A DNA stretch of 64,000 bases from positions 1 through 64,000 of the forward strand of contig VTFK01000009.1 in the NCBI GenBank assembly GCA_009617715.1, given 5' to 3'. Source of the DNA: Plectrocnemia conspersa (taxonomy: Eukaryota > Arthropoda > Insecta > Trichoptera > Polycentropodidae). Below, piece after piece: positions 46,701 through 60,284 of the stretch (positions are counted from its first letter, which is position 1; every line of letters begins with the position of its first letter). A model generated the notes under the pieces. It searched no databases. It saw only the letters and a list, made by a program, of their open reading frames with translations, and had not been told where the DNA came from. A program made the position numbers and the translations under genes.

Positions 46701-49700
46701 TTTAAAACATAAATTAATGACTTAATAGTTGAATGTTTATTTTTTGTGTTACAATATAAATAATTCAAGATATGCCAATTTGATATTAAAAATTTGACTT
46801 TAAATTTAAATATCTTCATTCTTCAAATATATATATATACATATATTATACATAACCAAATATAATATAAATCAAATATTTATCTATATATTCCCAGATT
46901 TATGATATATAACAATATAAAGGTACGTTAACAATACATCAATTTTTATTACATTGTTAGGCTAAAGGTACATTTGCCTAGTATTGTTTCTTTATAATAA
47001 ACAATATAAAAGTAAAAATAAATTCTTGCACTACTAAATGTTCATATTTAATTATAACGAGAGAGAAATATTTCAATAAGACTAAGTTTAGTGGTAGATA
47101 CGACTGTGTTATTAGTGCTAAAATATTTAATAGATAAAAAAATGTGAGATATATTAAGAAATAAGTCACTTATTAAGCTAATTATTTAAATATATACATA
47201 CCTTCAAAGATAACTTATCATGTATGATAAAAATTATATTAATATAAATCATAAGATAATGGTACAATACTTGATTTTATAGTATACAATCTTCAAAGAT
47301 ACGGAACTATATAAAAGCTAACAGGATAATATATCTCTTTAAAGGTTTTAAATACATTATTAAAAGATAAAACAATGAACTTTTTATAGATATTTAGTCT
47401 TACTAAACATAAATTTTTACCTTGTTGTTAGACCAAATTGTATCAAGCACGTCAAAATAGTATATTTTCTATGAGGCGGCTTGCAAAGAGCCTTTGTCTG
47501 TTCCCATATCTCACTGAAGAGCCTATGTAAGTCTTTGGGCTTACGGATACTAAGACTCCGTACAGACTTTGGTTTCTCTGGATCACCGTTGCTAGACACC
47601 GTCGATATCGAACGTACCTTCTCGCGTAAGCTCTTGACCTTATATCACAAAAATAATGAATTAGTATCAAATTAAGTATGCATATTATATTCATTAACAT
47701 AGTATCTGTTGTAAAACCATCAAAGAATAACAACTTAACGATAATCTTAAAATATGTTTTATATTTTGATAGTACTCTTATTTTTAATTGTTTTAGTATT
47801 TATACATTTCGTCCTTTAAAACATAACTTTGGTTGTTTAACTTTTAAGAGATGTTTTGAATGTGAAAGTTATGTTTTTGTCAATTCTAAGCATGGAGGTA
47901 CATTTTTATTGTTATTTATTCTCAGTCTATTCACATCCAGGACTTCTTTTGTGTTAAAATATAATTAAATACCTGTTTTCTTAAATTATTTTTGTCCACA
48001 TGACCATTAAATCAACCTTTGGACACTAAATTGCCTTCGGTGTTCATTTTTCTATGAATGAACTGTTTCTTAATATACAATATGGCTTTGTTTCACTCCA
48101 CTAGCAAATAAATGCAATTTTATGAAAACAAATCATAAAATTTGGCAATTAATTGGATAAATTTAATTTAGATATTCTCATTTAAATATGGTGACAATAA
48201 GCTGTTTTTGTTAATACGTTATCATTATACATAAAATAAGTAGTGTTATAGATAAATATAAGTTTTTATTCTTTCCATTGCAATTATCATACTAGCATAA
48301 TAGACTAGTGGTATGAGTCGGTAACTAATACCTGAAAGATCCGTGTTTGAATTCCACATAGACTCTAATTTTGTCAAGGAGATCAGAATTATTGATTATT
48401 ATATAATCACACAGCTTTTCCAGATTTTTCTAATCATACATTGAATATCGTGGTGAATTATTAAAATAAAATAAAGTTAGACGTCTATTGCCTGTAAGAT
48501 ATAATAATAGCTAATAATTTATTAAATATATGTCACAGATTTACAGACTGGTTTCAGTTTGCTGCCACATTACTTATTTAGTAGTTGTTGACTGTGTTAA
48601 AACTATTATAACCTATTATTTACTAAAGTATATTATTTTGCAACGAAAGATTTACTATAAATACATATACTATTACTACATATATTGAAAACAATCTCGA
48701 CATTGATTCTTATTGCATGGACTTTATATGAACTGTACACTGATTTATTTGATCTTGATATAAATAGAAGTAAGTTGGTTGGTAAATATGTAGAAAAATA
48801 TAATGTAAAAAGCTCATTTTATCAGAAAAATAACACTTGATGTTATTATATCAAGCCTCTGCTATATGATTAATATTCTATAGCACCTTCATATACAATT
48901 AGTTTATCGCACATTGACCTGAAATGAAATAGCATAACATAACATCTAAGAAATATTACAGTATATATATATAAGTATCAAACTAAAGAATTTAGTAGTG
49001 CTTTTGTTAAGGTATGTTAATATGTTAAGTCATGACTGCTAATCTAATAATAATATCATAACGATGACGAGCTAGAAGTTACATATTTAATCAGATTAAT
49101 AGATAAAGAAAGATTTCTACCAGTATCCTGTACTTGATCGTCTAACTGTATCTTCTGGTGGATAGGAATTAAGATACTAAACTCATGGTACTAAACATCA
49201 TTTGTGAAGGTCGGTTTATTGTGTAGTGGGGGTATGGGAGATCATATAATGTGTGTTAAGTATTCTTCGTTGCGTTTTTTACAGATACATTATTGGTAAT
49301 AGTATGTTAACTAACCGGATAATTGTCCATGGAGTCGCCGGAGTTTTGTTCATATATTTTCTTGAGAACGTTTAGAGCATCGTCGTAGTCACCGCATTCC
49401 ATCATGAACTTCGGACTCTCCGGGAAGGCGAACAACCATGTGCCTAAGAGTAAGCTAGGCACTGCACACACGGCAACGAACAAGTTCCAAGAGTCGAAGA
49501 TGAAGTAGTTGTTTTGAATTCTCATATGTTCTATCGGTATGATGCCCCAAGCTATCACTGTAAAATATTTAGATTTAAAAAATGTATGTTAAAATTATAA
49601 AAACAATATTTGTGTATGATTTAAATGCGAAATGATTTGTAACTTGCTTCATTATACTGATTTAGTAACCGATTTGGGTGTTTTATTATAGTATACCGCA

Positions 49701-52700
49701 TTTAAATGCTTCCAAGTTGTTAGAATTTGTTATCAGCTCAACATAAAATACTTAAAAAGAGCTGAAAATCATGTGTTATATCTAACGATAGATCAGTGCT
49801 GCAAGTCGATGATTAATAATTAAATGTTCTAAGCTCGAATCTCTTTTGAACTCCAAAGTTTTTTCATTTCTATAGTGGCTGGAAGATTAGAATTAGTGAT
49901 TAATATAAGTATCATTATATTTTATGTCTCCTGAACTATGTCTTATAACATCATGCTGAATAATTAAAACCAAACTATGTCGTGCAAATATAGAATATAA
50001 ATTAAATGTAGACCATAGAGTAGTAGATAGTATTAGATATGTATAAGCAAAAAAATATTGAAATATTGAGTTGCGTCAGCGTGTAAACATGAGAAGGCAC
50101 TTTCTCAATGATTTTGCAACAAGCCAGAAACGAAGATTCTAACTAATAAATAGGGTTTTTTCAAGCACACTCTCGGATAGTGTTGATCTATTCTAACCTG
50201 GATAATCACAGTTGGTGAAGGCAACGTGGTCGAGTCATATTTAATATATATTTTTATATATTAAAAATGGCAATGTTATTAAAATATTTTTTTACACACG
50301 TTTTTATACAGAAATCTAATCTGTTTTTTTTTTATATATTCGAACAATTTAATTTATTTATATTTTTATAAATAATATTTAAAATACTAATTGTTTTAAA
50401 TATTTGCGATTTACAGAACAAGCTTATTCGTCACGCCGGCGTTATACAAGCGCATGTGACAATTGAAGATTTTGATGGATTAGGATAGAATCAATTTCAT
50501 ATGTACCTTTTAAATAGACATACACTTAGAACAATATATGTCTATACAAATACAAAGTGCCGACAATCCGGTAGAATGTGACTAGCAGGTACTCAAATTC
50601 CATGTGCCCAGTGACAGCGTTGGCAAATCTATTATACATCTATTTAAAATACGACCGTTACACTAAAGATTTCTATTATAAAAAAAAGTAACAGACAGCA
50701 ACATGGTCTGTTTACGCCCAAAATCATCGCATTGGCTTAATGGTCGAGATTAGAAAAGAACAAAAGCACCTAATTTATTTACAAAGAGAGTATAAACGCA
50801 AATATAGAGTACTCACGACTCACGACACTTACTTTCAATACACACTTCTGCTTCTTAATCGCCGTACGCTTTATTTTGGGATATAATGATTTGGAATTTA
50901 TATATTATAAATCCTAATATAAAAGTATCTGAGAAACTTTTTTTTCCACTAAGATTGTTCTATTGACATTTCGAGATTCAGCGTCAAATTCTAGTTTCAT
51001 AAAGTTATAATGTGTATATTTTCTGTATGCTGATGGAAGTTGAAATAGAACACCAAAAATCGGTTACTAAACCAGTGCGACAAACCGCGTTACAATCCAT
51101 TTACAAGTGCATTGGTTTGTTTGTTCTTTGTACAAGAAAAATGAACGATGTTAATAAGCTGATAATGATATTAAAAAATAAAAAAGTTGAACAAACATGG
51201 CAAAATGATAATTCCGACTGTCCAGAACATTTCCATCCAACACAGTATCTTCTCTCTGTATTTGGTCGGTTGGAATTCTCCCAGGTATGGGAAACATATT
51301 CCCATGGCTCCAGCGACTCTGTGAATTTAAAATAAAATATGATCAATGGGTATTCTTTACAAATATAAAATTAGAAATGTGTTCGTATGTTTATACACTA
51401 TTATCTCCAGAATGAATCTTTAGATTTTAATGCAATTTTTATTTTTATTTTGATCCATTACTGGAAACGGTTTTAACGTTTTAATGTTACTTCAAAATCA
51501 CGCGATAATTAGTTAATATATGTTTTGAAAAAAAATTCAATATTTCTTAAATTTTCTGTAAAAATCTGGCAATGAACTATAAAATAAATGAAAACCTGTG
51601 CTTCAAATAGATAATAATGATATTATGTTATTTTACCTATTTAAAAATCTGATATCTCTCCACGGAATTACATAAAAATACATTAATTACATCTTATATT
51701 TAATAAGCAATAAAATTACTTAATAAATTTAAATGCTTGAGAAGCTTATTAATCTGTGATTTGACAATCATGGTAATAGATTTTAGGTGAACAATAAAAA
51801 ATATGTTCAAGTGGACAAAAATATTTTAAATACCGTAGTGCTTAGGAAAACTTACGCAAATCCATTGAAGAACCTGAAGAAGCAGAAGAGTGCAAAATAC
51901 TGCGATACTGACGATGCAAAGCCACACATAGCATCCAGATAAAGGGTTGCTATGAGAACTACCCTTCTGCCTTTTGTGTCAGCTAAACATCCCCAAAAAT
52001 ATGAACCGATTACCATTCCTATATAAAAATAAAATACAATTATTAATAAATAAATATCAAAATATAAAGAAGATAAAAAATCTTACCTAACATAGGAGTC
52101 GCCGTCAATATTCCCTTATCTTCTGACGTCATCTTGAAGTCGCATGTTGCCGCTGGTAATACGAATGACACTATTGTGATTCCGATGGCAGTATTTGCAT
52201 AAATTAACCCACATACTGCTAGTAATTTATAGTGAAATTTGCCGAATTCTAAAATTATACAAATAATGTTAAAAATCTAGATAATCATGTTGTAAAAAAT
52301 AGCCTTTCACTTTGTTAGGAATGGAAGCGTCGTTAGAATTTCCACAATTCTCAATCAGACATTACTATGCAGTACTAAATAACTTTTACCACTTTATTCA
52401 GGCTCTTAAATGAAATCTTGACCATAAAGCTATCACTTCAATTTTTACTTGGAACGAAACTTCAGACAAACTGCCAGTAAGGATAGCTACGCCGAATCGA
52501 CTAACACGACCCTTAGAAGCCCGAGTAAAGCAGCCGCTTATCATTAATACCCGATATTTATTTACAGACCCAGTAGATTTTTTTATTTGAATATTTTCGG
52601 TAAAAAACACAAAATGTCAACTCTATGTATATTATATATTTTGATTTTATACGGAATATATAATATGATTATTTTCATTATTATGAGATTTTTAGGGTAA

Positions 52701-53696
52701 ATAATATTTGCGTAAAAATATACTTATGTTTTGAATCGCTTATTTAAAAAAAGTTAAAAAATCGGCGGTAAATTTAAACAAATATATCTATATTTTTAAC
52801 TTAAAATATTTTTTTTAAATAAAGTTAGTCAACAAATTTAAAATGGATATTAGTATATTTTTATTGATAATAAAACTGTAACAATGAATATTTTATTTTA
52901 TATTTTATAATTATAATAAAAAAATATTAATTAATTTAATTTTTTAAATTAATTAATATATTAAGTTTTTAAACTTTATAAGAAAAAGATATTTTTTAGT
53001 TTTTAATACATATTAAACATAATAAGAAAAAAATTGTGTATGTATAATTGCGTTGTTATATTAAAATAACAAATTAGTAGTAAAGGTTAAGATATTTATT
53101 TTACTTAATTTTTTGACACTTATTTTTTTTGTATTGCAAAAGCTATGATACTTTTTAGAACGATTACTGTTTTATTAGTTTTTTTTTGTAATTTCTGAAA
53201 CTCTATATGTATGATTCAAATTTTTAGCAAAAATGCAAATTTAATTAATTTTTTTACTGTCGAAAACATTTTAGTGAATTTAAAAAAGAAATTCCCTTAA
53301 CTAAATGTACTTAGCACATAATTAACAATGAATAATAAATTATTATGAAGTTTATGAGAAAGGATATAACAAATTAATTATTGATATGCAGAAATTCTCT
53401 AACTGAATTAAATCATTGATGGCAATGTACTGTCAATCGGTTTAAGCATTCACCTTAAGTTAGGCCAAGACCCAATCAGATTTGTTCGCGTCAAGAATGA
53501 TAACACTTTCTGTATTAATTTGTCAATGAAAAATTTGATAAATCATTAAATAGATAAAAAAAACTTACTAGTCGCTGTAATGGCATTTTCAAAATCTGCT
53601 CCTTCACCCTCCAAAAAGTCGAGACCTAAAATTTTGTCGTCATAAAGTTTTTGAAGATTTTTTTGATAAAAACCCAAAAATTTCAATCTTACCCAT
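43791..53696 (-). CDS. SV2-like major facilitator transporter, 11 exons
   Basis: Exons on the minus strand: 53696-53693, 53625-53569, 52248-52087, 52018-51856, 51318-51197, 49557-49316, 47638-47421, 45907-45651, 45535-45376, 44048-43921 and 43846-43791. All junctions are in phase and GT-AG, giving 522 residues. It belongs to the SV2/SLC22-type branch of the major facilitator superfamily. The loop motif after helix 2 reads GCLADTKGRR (about residues 83-92). PESPKFMMECGDYDDAL marks the end of the first six-helix half, and a long cytoplasmic loop full of Ser/Lys follows. A large extracytoplasmic loop (VWFPELFNRFEEF to KESVY) holds cysteines and an N-A-T glycosylation site. The last helices contain AGRGGGLVGN and FGYLVDL. 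The substrate is unknown. It is named after synaptic vesicle glycoprotein 2, but insects have many such genes, often not neuronal. The exon 5 donor (GTTTGT) is the weakest site. Confidence 0.93.
44500..45045. mobile_element. foldback/MITE-like element with internal duplication
   Basis: The left end (tttccgtaaaataatat, acattttcaccggaagg, tatatatttgtgctag) is the inverted counterpart of the right end. Read in reverse, the right end is tttcagtgaaatcattttca, cctgtagatatgtatttc, taatag. Inside, gtagggtgacacatcacctg-ttaaggc (44644) is repeated as gtaggacgacacatcacatg-ttaaggc (44817). A related end occurs at 13335. It lies in the SV2-like gene's intron between exons 9 and 10. Exact boundaries and target duplication were not established. 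Confidence 0.5.
45976..47420. other. SV2-like gene, intron 7 (rest)
   Basis: AT-rich intron without recognisable elements. Short open frames are not supported. Confidence 0.4.
48301..48476 (+). mobile_element. tRNA-derived SINE, second family, copy 1
   Basis: The tRNA-like head shows an A-box region (ctagtggtatgagtcgg) and a B box, gtgtttgaattcc, about 35 bases on. A roughly 110-bp body and an A-rich tail (aaaataaaataaag) follow. It lies in the SV2-like gene's intron between exons 6 and 7, antisense to the gene. Confidence 0.65.
49789..49978 (+). mobile_element. tRNA-derived SINE, second family, copy 2
   Basis: It lines up with copy 1 at 48.3 kb: tagatcagtgctgcaagtcg matches tagactagtggtatgagtcg, and the B box is aagctcgaatctc. 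It then shares attagaattagtgattaat-like body sequence and ends with tgaataattaaaacc. It is older or more diverged than copy 1. It lies in the intron between exons 5 and 6 of the SV2-like gene. Confidence 0.55.
49979..51196. other. SV2-like gene, intron 5 (rest)
   Basis: AT-rich intron sequence. No exon or identifiable element was seen. An open plus-strand frame covering exon 5 is a shadow. Confidence 0.4.
52249..53568. other. SV2-like gene, intron 2
   Basis: The segment 52390-52600 is of more balanced composition than the rest and includes an open minus-strand frame (GCFTRASKGRVSRFGVAILT). It has no family I recognise. It is probably a mobile-element scrap. The remainder is AT-rich. Confidence 0.35.
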
Positions 53697-54030
53697 CTTA
53701 ACTTTTAAATATTAAATCACGCGCGATTTTATTGTATATATTTTTATTTTATTTAAATTTCACTAAATAATTAGTTACGGTCCTTGCTTCTCACACACAA
53801 CACTAATCACTGCATGCCATTTTATTGTGACACGTTTATTTTTCAGCGAAGCTTTCTGGTCACACTGTTGGCGCGGTACCTGTTCAGATGAACTACATCA
53901 CGTAAATAATGACAAATCATTGTCTGCGCGAATTTAAATCAGCTTTAATGATTTGTGGCACGTGGTAAGATGTGCAGTGATAACGAATCACGGAAACGGG
54001 AGGGGGAACTAATGACGAATGGACCCCGAG
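53697..54030 (-). promoter_or_regulatory. upstream region of the SV2-like gene
   Basis: This holds the 5' leader and probable promoter. A somewhat GC-richer stretch (ggtcacactgttggcgcggt near 53858) lies about 160-180 bp above the ATG. No TATA box is clear. Confidence 0.35.
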
Positions 54031-54668
54031 ACACGAAGTAGGTACGTACATTTTTAACTTAGATAAATAATTATCATGTTAATGTTTGTACCAATAGTAA
54101 TACTTCCGTAGTATATTTATAACATTACACAATGACACTGTTTCTATTTTTTTAATGTCTAAAACAAAATATTTTTATTATAAACAAATGAATTTTCGAT
54201 TCAAAAGTTATCAAAGTCTCTGTACAAAATATGAAAGACAACTATAAATATACGTACTTCATTCAACAGGTTGTGTCACTAAAGTTGGGCTGAGTGCAAA
54301 ATCGCATCACCTGAGCGTGTTCTAGGGCAAAAACAGAGACCTGCAGTTAGACATAGTCGAATTAGGAAAAAAAAGAGTCATACAGCAGTCAATTAACTTC
54401 AGTTACAGTAGATACAATAATTTTACAATCACTGTTCGGTATTTGTAAAATTATTAAAAATAAATAATTTTTATATTTAATAGGTATTTAAACCATTTAT
54501 ATAAGATAAATCTTGATGTTGATTAATATAATCATTCTTTTAAATAGATTCGTTGCAGAGAGTTATTCATGGAGTGTTCACGGTTCTGAACAACTTTCGC
54601 TCGCTGCCGCTCGCTCGCATCTTGCCTGTCCAACGCTAATATCTTTTTATTGGATCTACGATTAGTCG
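54031..54668. other. intergenic DNA
   Basis: A small GC-richer patch (cgctcgctgccgctcgctcgc, about 54598) is all that stands out. No gene was seen. Confidence 0.4.
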
Positions 54669-54703
54669 CTGATGATTTAAAAAAAATGTTTTTAAATCAT
54701 CAG
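54669..54703. repeat. perfect 15-bp inverted repeat
   Basis: CTGATGATTTAAAAA is followed by a 5-base loop (AAATG) and its exact reverse complement. There is no following T-run or gene end to make it a terminator. Confidence 0.85.
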
Positions 54704-54969
54704 ACAATTTTAAGAAGATAGAGTAAACGAACTCTTTATTAGTTTATTTAATAACATAAGAATTAGCAATGAACCGAGATTTTATCCTTGCAGCACTCCA
54801 AAGCATGTAAAGTTAGCTATGGGAATCGTGATTCCAATTTAGGTCTCTTCTCTTTTTTCTCTTTATTAACGGCATACATGCAGCAATTAATAATTGTGAA
54901 TATTATTTATATACTGATTACCTGAAAGTGTTTCATGTAATCAGTATTCACTCTCTTCACAGAAAGACC

Positions 54970-55130
54970 TGGATGTGGTCGATCGATAGAGTCGCGATCG
55001 CGTTCCTTATTCTTACCCGTTGCGGCCAGAACGTCAGCGCTTCTTGCACGAGTCACCCAGATTCTTAACGAGCTTAACAAACACAAGGATATTTTTGGCA
55101 AAATGTATGTGGGATGGTGATTTTTGTTTG
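54970..55130 (+). repeat. dispersed coding-like repeat, copy 2 of 3
   Basis: The plus-strand frame reads RSRSLFLP, then VTQILNELNKHKDIFGKMY. It is related to the copies at 33.2-33.4 kb (minus) and 60.3-60.4 kb. The DNA upstream is also alike (gagtcgcgatcgcgttcctt against aagagtcgcaatcgcattcc). Confidence 0.55.
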
Positions 55131-57540
55131 TATAATGGCCATCATGACCCATAGTAATGTTGGTCAGATTTGTAATTAAAATAAAATAAAATAAAAGTTT
55201 GAATATTGCGTCACTTTCGTTTTACAAATTTAGTCTATACCAGATGACAGACCTGATTTTAATTTACTAAACTGGTATTTTTAATTTTTAATCGATTAGA
55301 TTGGATTATTTGAATATTTATTTATATAACAGAATATTTATTTACTGTATTTGATATATAATATAAATTACATTATAGCGAATTCGTTGCAGCTCTTAAA
55401 AATATTTATATTCATATACATATTTGCACTTATAATAAATGCATTAAAATCTAAAAAATATTGTTTTAATAGAATAATTTTATTTAAAATGTATTTGGTA
55501 TAAAATGCTGTTAAATTTTAAAAGCATTAGGTATATGAAATAAAACATTAGCATTAATTGTTTAGTATTTTATCTCACGAATTGTAACAATACAATAGAT
55601 TTTGTTTTTCTGATAAATAATAAATACTTTAATTAATAGTAAAATATCGATTATTTATCTATATTTGTTCAATTATTTTATGTTAACAATTTTTTACAAA
55701 AATTATATAATATTAGATCTAACATTAATTATATTTCTTTATTTTTTTGGTTTTGCGATTTTTTTCTTACATTTGCAAAAATGTATACATTTATATAAAT
55801 TAACGAATATTTCAATATAATCGAATAAAATTCTCACTAGACTTCTTTCTTACCCACTTTCCTCCAAACAATATGTTTGCAGTTTTTTTAAGTGGAAAGA
55901 AATATTTTACCGAAACGGATATATAAAACGGCATTAAATAATTTATTGCTTCCAAAAATACGTTATTTTCCGAATCAGATATAAAAATAAATCGATTAAC
56001 ACGTGGAGAATAATTGTAGGAAAAGATAGATAATATATGATCTAGTAAAAATATTACACGTTTTAATTTTTAACTCATTTAACACGCACCATAAAAACCG
56101 CAAATAATTATGGATATTTACTTCCATAATTATATCCTCTTACTCAAAATATAAATAAGCAAGTATAAACAATTTATGGCTCACAAGTCATTACGGCTGA
56201 CCACCCCATCCTCTCAAGTCCAATAATAAGGAACAAAGCGTATATAAATATGCTAGTTGCAATGTCCAAGGGCGTGAAAAAGAGGGCTATTTGATCAAAA
56301 TAAACCTGCGTATAATTTGTCAAAGCTGCTAGCTATTATTAATATTAAATAAATATTTTTTTACGAAAACTCTTTGACTTAATTCCATTAAAAACTTTAT
56401 TACTGTCAAGAATGTGATTCAATCTGACACCTATATTAAATTTATCACTTTATCAGGACCACTCGTTTGGCGTGTGACTGAATTTTTCGCCATTAAAATC
56501 GTAATAAAAATAATTGTTGAAACTATTTGCAAACTATATAAGAAGTTTATACATCACGACTTTATAGAGGCGCAATCCGATGTTTTCATTGAAAAACATT
56601 GAGATGCATGATATTAAAATTTTGGTTTATAAAAATCGAGAATTTCGTATAAGAAGGTAAGAGAATTGTTGATTTCTAGAGACAGTAATAAAGACAAAAA
56701 CTTGATTAAGGTGAAACATGTAATAAATATAATTAATTAGTCACTCTTTTAAATATTATAAATATCGAATTAATAAAATAATTATTCTTATATACAAAAA
56801 ATCGTTAAAAAGATTTTTTTATTTTTGCAATTTTTAGGTTGATTTTAAATTTTTAGACTAAATATTTATTTTTATTTCACATTTTTTTAATATTACATAA
56901 TGTATTGCATTCATGATTTTTATTAATTAAATAGTAAAATATTTCACCATAAATATATCTAATCTTGTGTTTTATATATGTGTAAATAAACTGATAATGC
57001 AATTCTAGAGAGAAATTTCGTATTTTTAAAATTTTTAGCATATCAGCAAATCAAAAATGATAATTAGTTTATTTTTAATAATATTGATAGATTGATGTTA
57101 TTTAACGATTTGCTACTCTAACAATCTTTATGTATTAAAAAATAACAGATAAGCAAAAAAAATGTGCATATCTGATTTTATGATGTTTCATTAATAAATA
57201 TATAATTTCACTATTGATCATTGAATTAAAAATAGTTATATATGATACATATATTTTATGTAGTTTTTACAAAAATATTATTAAAGTGTTAATGCTATTA
57301 TAGTAATAATATATTTTCATATTTAAATTTTTAAATACTAAGGGATTATTCAATTTTTAGATTTAACATTAAAACCATGGATAATTCAATATGTGTATCT
57401 TAATTTTATTCCTAGCCTTCATTACTTGATTTCCGTGTCATTTTTGCTGCATATTATCTATGATGATGTTGAATGTAAAATGTCAGTTATTTATTGAATA
57501 TCATCTATCACACAATTACATCTTTTATATCTTCAAAAGT
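55131..57540. other. AT-rich intergenic DNA
   Basis: No gene, RNA or mobile element could be supported. Confidence 0.4.
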
Positions 57541-57815
57541 ATCTTGTTTACAATGTCCATATAGGAGCTTTAGCTGTGGAAAATCAAGACCGAAAACAGC
57601 CAAGAGATAAGGTCCGTCACGATAGTGATGTGAAAATATTAAAATTGTAAATCAAGAGTGATGTGATAATCCCTAACATGGCAGTTGCGTTTTCTTTTAT
57701 CGCATTCTTGTACGACTAGATATATTATATAACGATGTCCTCATTTCGAAATTTCAGAATGCTCAACCCTGAAACGTTGCCTTTTGATGAGGCCGAACCT
57801 ACAGTTAGATAATAA
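57541..57815 (+). pseudogene. short coding-like segments, unknown
   Basis: After an acceptor-like tccatatag at 57565 there is an open segment reading ALAVENQDRKQPRDKVRHDS. At 57735 a separate ATG frame reads MSSFRNFRML and continues NPETLPFDEAEPTVR before a stop. Both have protein-like composition in otherwise non-coding DNA. They do not join in one frame. They may be a decayed gene or transposon fragment; the family is not recognised. Confidence 0.25.
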
Positions 57816-60226
57816 TTAATATCTAATACAAATATGTGGACTCATCATAGCTTTATCTCCTCTAACCATCTTCGACGTGACTTTGCTAACATTTTAAAAT
57901 TTTCACGTACTATGGTAAATTTTACTTTGTTTACGCATGAGAATCAGTTTAACTTTACCTCAACGAAAACGTGATTGTGTGAACGTTGTTGAATTTCAAC
58001 GTACGATGCACATCTAATTCAATGTGAAGTTTTCTTATGCGAGGTCAAGGTCTGAAACAGTTTATGGTAATATTCGCAAATGGAAATTTCTACTTGTCAA
58101 TTAATATTAACTTAATATTTGGTTGTTCAATATGAAGTGGCATGCTTAAACTACAATTTTATTAATCAAAATATACTTCATTTATAAAAATTCTGTTTGT
58201 AAGAAGTAGTAAAGTCGTCAAAGGCTTTAAAATTTCATATTACGAAGAGGAAAATTTCATATTTATAAAAATGTGATAATCTGTAGATCAGGGAAATATG
58301 GGAAATGAGCCGAAATTTCCAAACCTAAGTCGTTTAATTTTGTAACAGTAATTAGTGATGGATTAGGTCTCGCATTATAATGTAGCAGTATTTATCTAAG
58401 TCTGTTTATCATCGAATGCTTTATAGTTTAATTTTTATGTGTGGTTTAAATTTCCCTACAATATCATTTCGTTGTTATAATCTCTTCTTATATAAGAAAC
58501 GATTGATGAATAATTCTTCCAAGTTAATACTACACTATAATTTTTTTTCACGTGCCAACTTAGTTTCGGAGATTCTTAGCTGTCTAAGCATAGGCCTGAT
58601 TCTTTAAATTCCCGTGGAAAATCCATTTCTCATTACAGGTAATGATTTTCTTTAAGAAATGAAAAATGATCAATGCATAATTTCCCTAGTTGCAAACTCG
58701 ATTTCAATACATGTTTTGAAGCTTATTTACAGTTCTCTGACTAACGGTACCCTCTGCAAATCCCAAATTGATATTTGGCCTGCTCCGTATTATGTTTCAG
58801 TTTTTCCCTAAAAAAACAAGATTGATTACATTGAGCGGATAAATTATTACATGACATAAAAATATGTTTATAATTATACATCGATAAGCGAGGCGCCAAC
58901 AGGCAGAAAACTGGTTTTCGTTTTGTAATTTTACTGACGCTTCGCTTCGGTGTTGCCAGGGTAGCACTAAATTTGCCAACATTGTGTACATTTTTCTTTT
59001 CTTTAATTTTAGTTCTTTATTTAACTCAACCTTATAATTGTGAGCGTTATATGACAATCAGTTTTAGGCTTAAGCTGTTAAATAAATAAATAAAAAATTT
59101 ATTCGTAACATATCGACATTTTGACAGTCACAAATTCATATTCATGACACATCATAAAATTGATCGTATTGATGACTGGTTTAATTCCAGATTTCATCTA
59201 TCTCTGTGCACTTGAACAAATCATAAGTTTAGATCTGATCTTATTTTCTGTCAAAAGATTTGATGTTAAGATATCCAAAAATAAATTGTTTATACTGAAA
59301 TGACGGGTGATAAGCTCATCAAAAAGACACGGTTCATTTGAGAATAATTTTATGCTAATAATATATTAAAATCTGATTCATAATTAATAATAAATTTATA
59401 ACATAAATATATTGAATAATAACAATTGTTCGATGTTACCCCACAATCAGACACATTAAAATAATAATTTTTATATAATAACGCGATTGCGCAATAAAAT
59501 TTATATAACAAATAAAAGTTAGACGAAAAACAAACAAAAGATCTCTTATCGCTAAAAGAGCGCTATAAAAATATTTAAAAAGTTTCTGATTGATTTACAG
59601 TCACGAAATCTCTGCTGTTTAATATTTATTTGCACTGGCTGAAAAGCGTTGAGTTATGGCCAAGCGCAAAATAAAACAATAGCTAACGTTCAAGTTCACT
59701 GTCACGTTGCGTAACCAATCGATTTGTAACAATGCAATGTTGCCAATTTTTAAACAAAACAAATGTTCAGGATACTCGATTTTAAAAATTTCCGTCATAT
59801 TTAAAATGCAACATTTAAAAATATGAGCCGCATTAAAAAACTATTACACATATTTTATAGCTGTAAACAAATGATGACATCACTGCAACCGTGACGTCAC
59901 CGCTGTATTTATGCATTGTTTAGTCTTAAAACAAAAATGTAGTAAATCATACGATGTTGTAACATTTGTGTTATTCTGATTTTACGCACGGATCAGATAA
60001 GTATATTTGTGTTCATCTTAAAATAGTAAAACAATTATAGTATAATTGTTTGTATTTTATGTAGCATGTAACATTTAAACATTTAGTCAAAAGTGATCAG
60101 GAATATATTCACGAAACTTTATGTATACTATATATAATTGCATTTATATCTTAGTGCCTTTTTGCTAGGAGTGTTGGAATATAATTCATTGTATTCTTGG
60201 CATAGCGTCAACTCAATGAAGCACTT
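57816..60226. other. intergenic DNA with a retroposon-like tail
   Basis: At 59078-59096 an AAATAAATAAATAAAAAA tail follows a stretch of more balanced composition (58870-59070). This suggests the 3' end of a SINE or LINE copy, as at 40.8 kb. Its body was not identified. The rest is AT-rich. Confidence 0.35.
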
Positions 60227-60284
60227 TTGAATTTGTTTAAGGGTGGTGTCGACAACCCGTCAACGTTCGGTTGCGACTTTAGTG

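Noticed and set aside
47452..47733. Minus- and plus-strand frames around the transporter's seventh exon
   Set aside because: They are alternative frames over a coding exon. Only the frame beginning VKSLREKV fits the neighbouring exons.
51012..51335. Plus-strand open frame of 107 codons
   Set aside because: It lies opposite exon 5 of the SV2-like gene. The minus-strand exon has transporter motifs and correct splice phases, so the plus frame is a shadow.
54669..54703. Rho-independent-type terminator
   Set aside because: The hairpin is AT-rich with no T-run, and the DNA is eukaryotic. It is recorded only as an inverted repeat.
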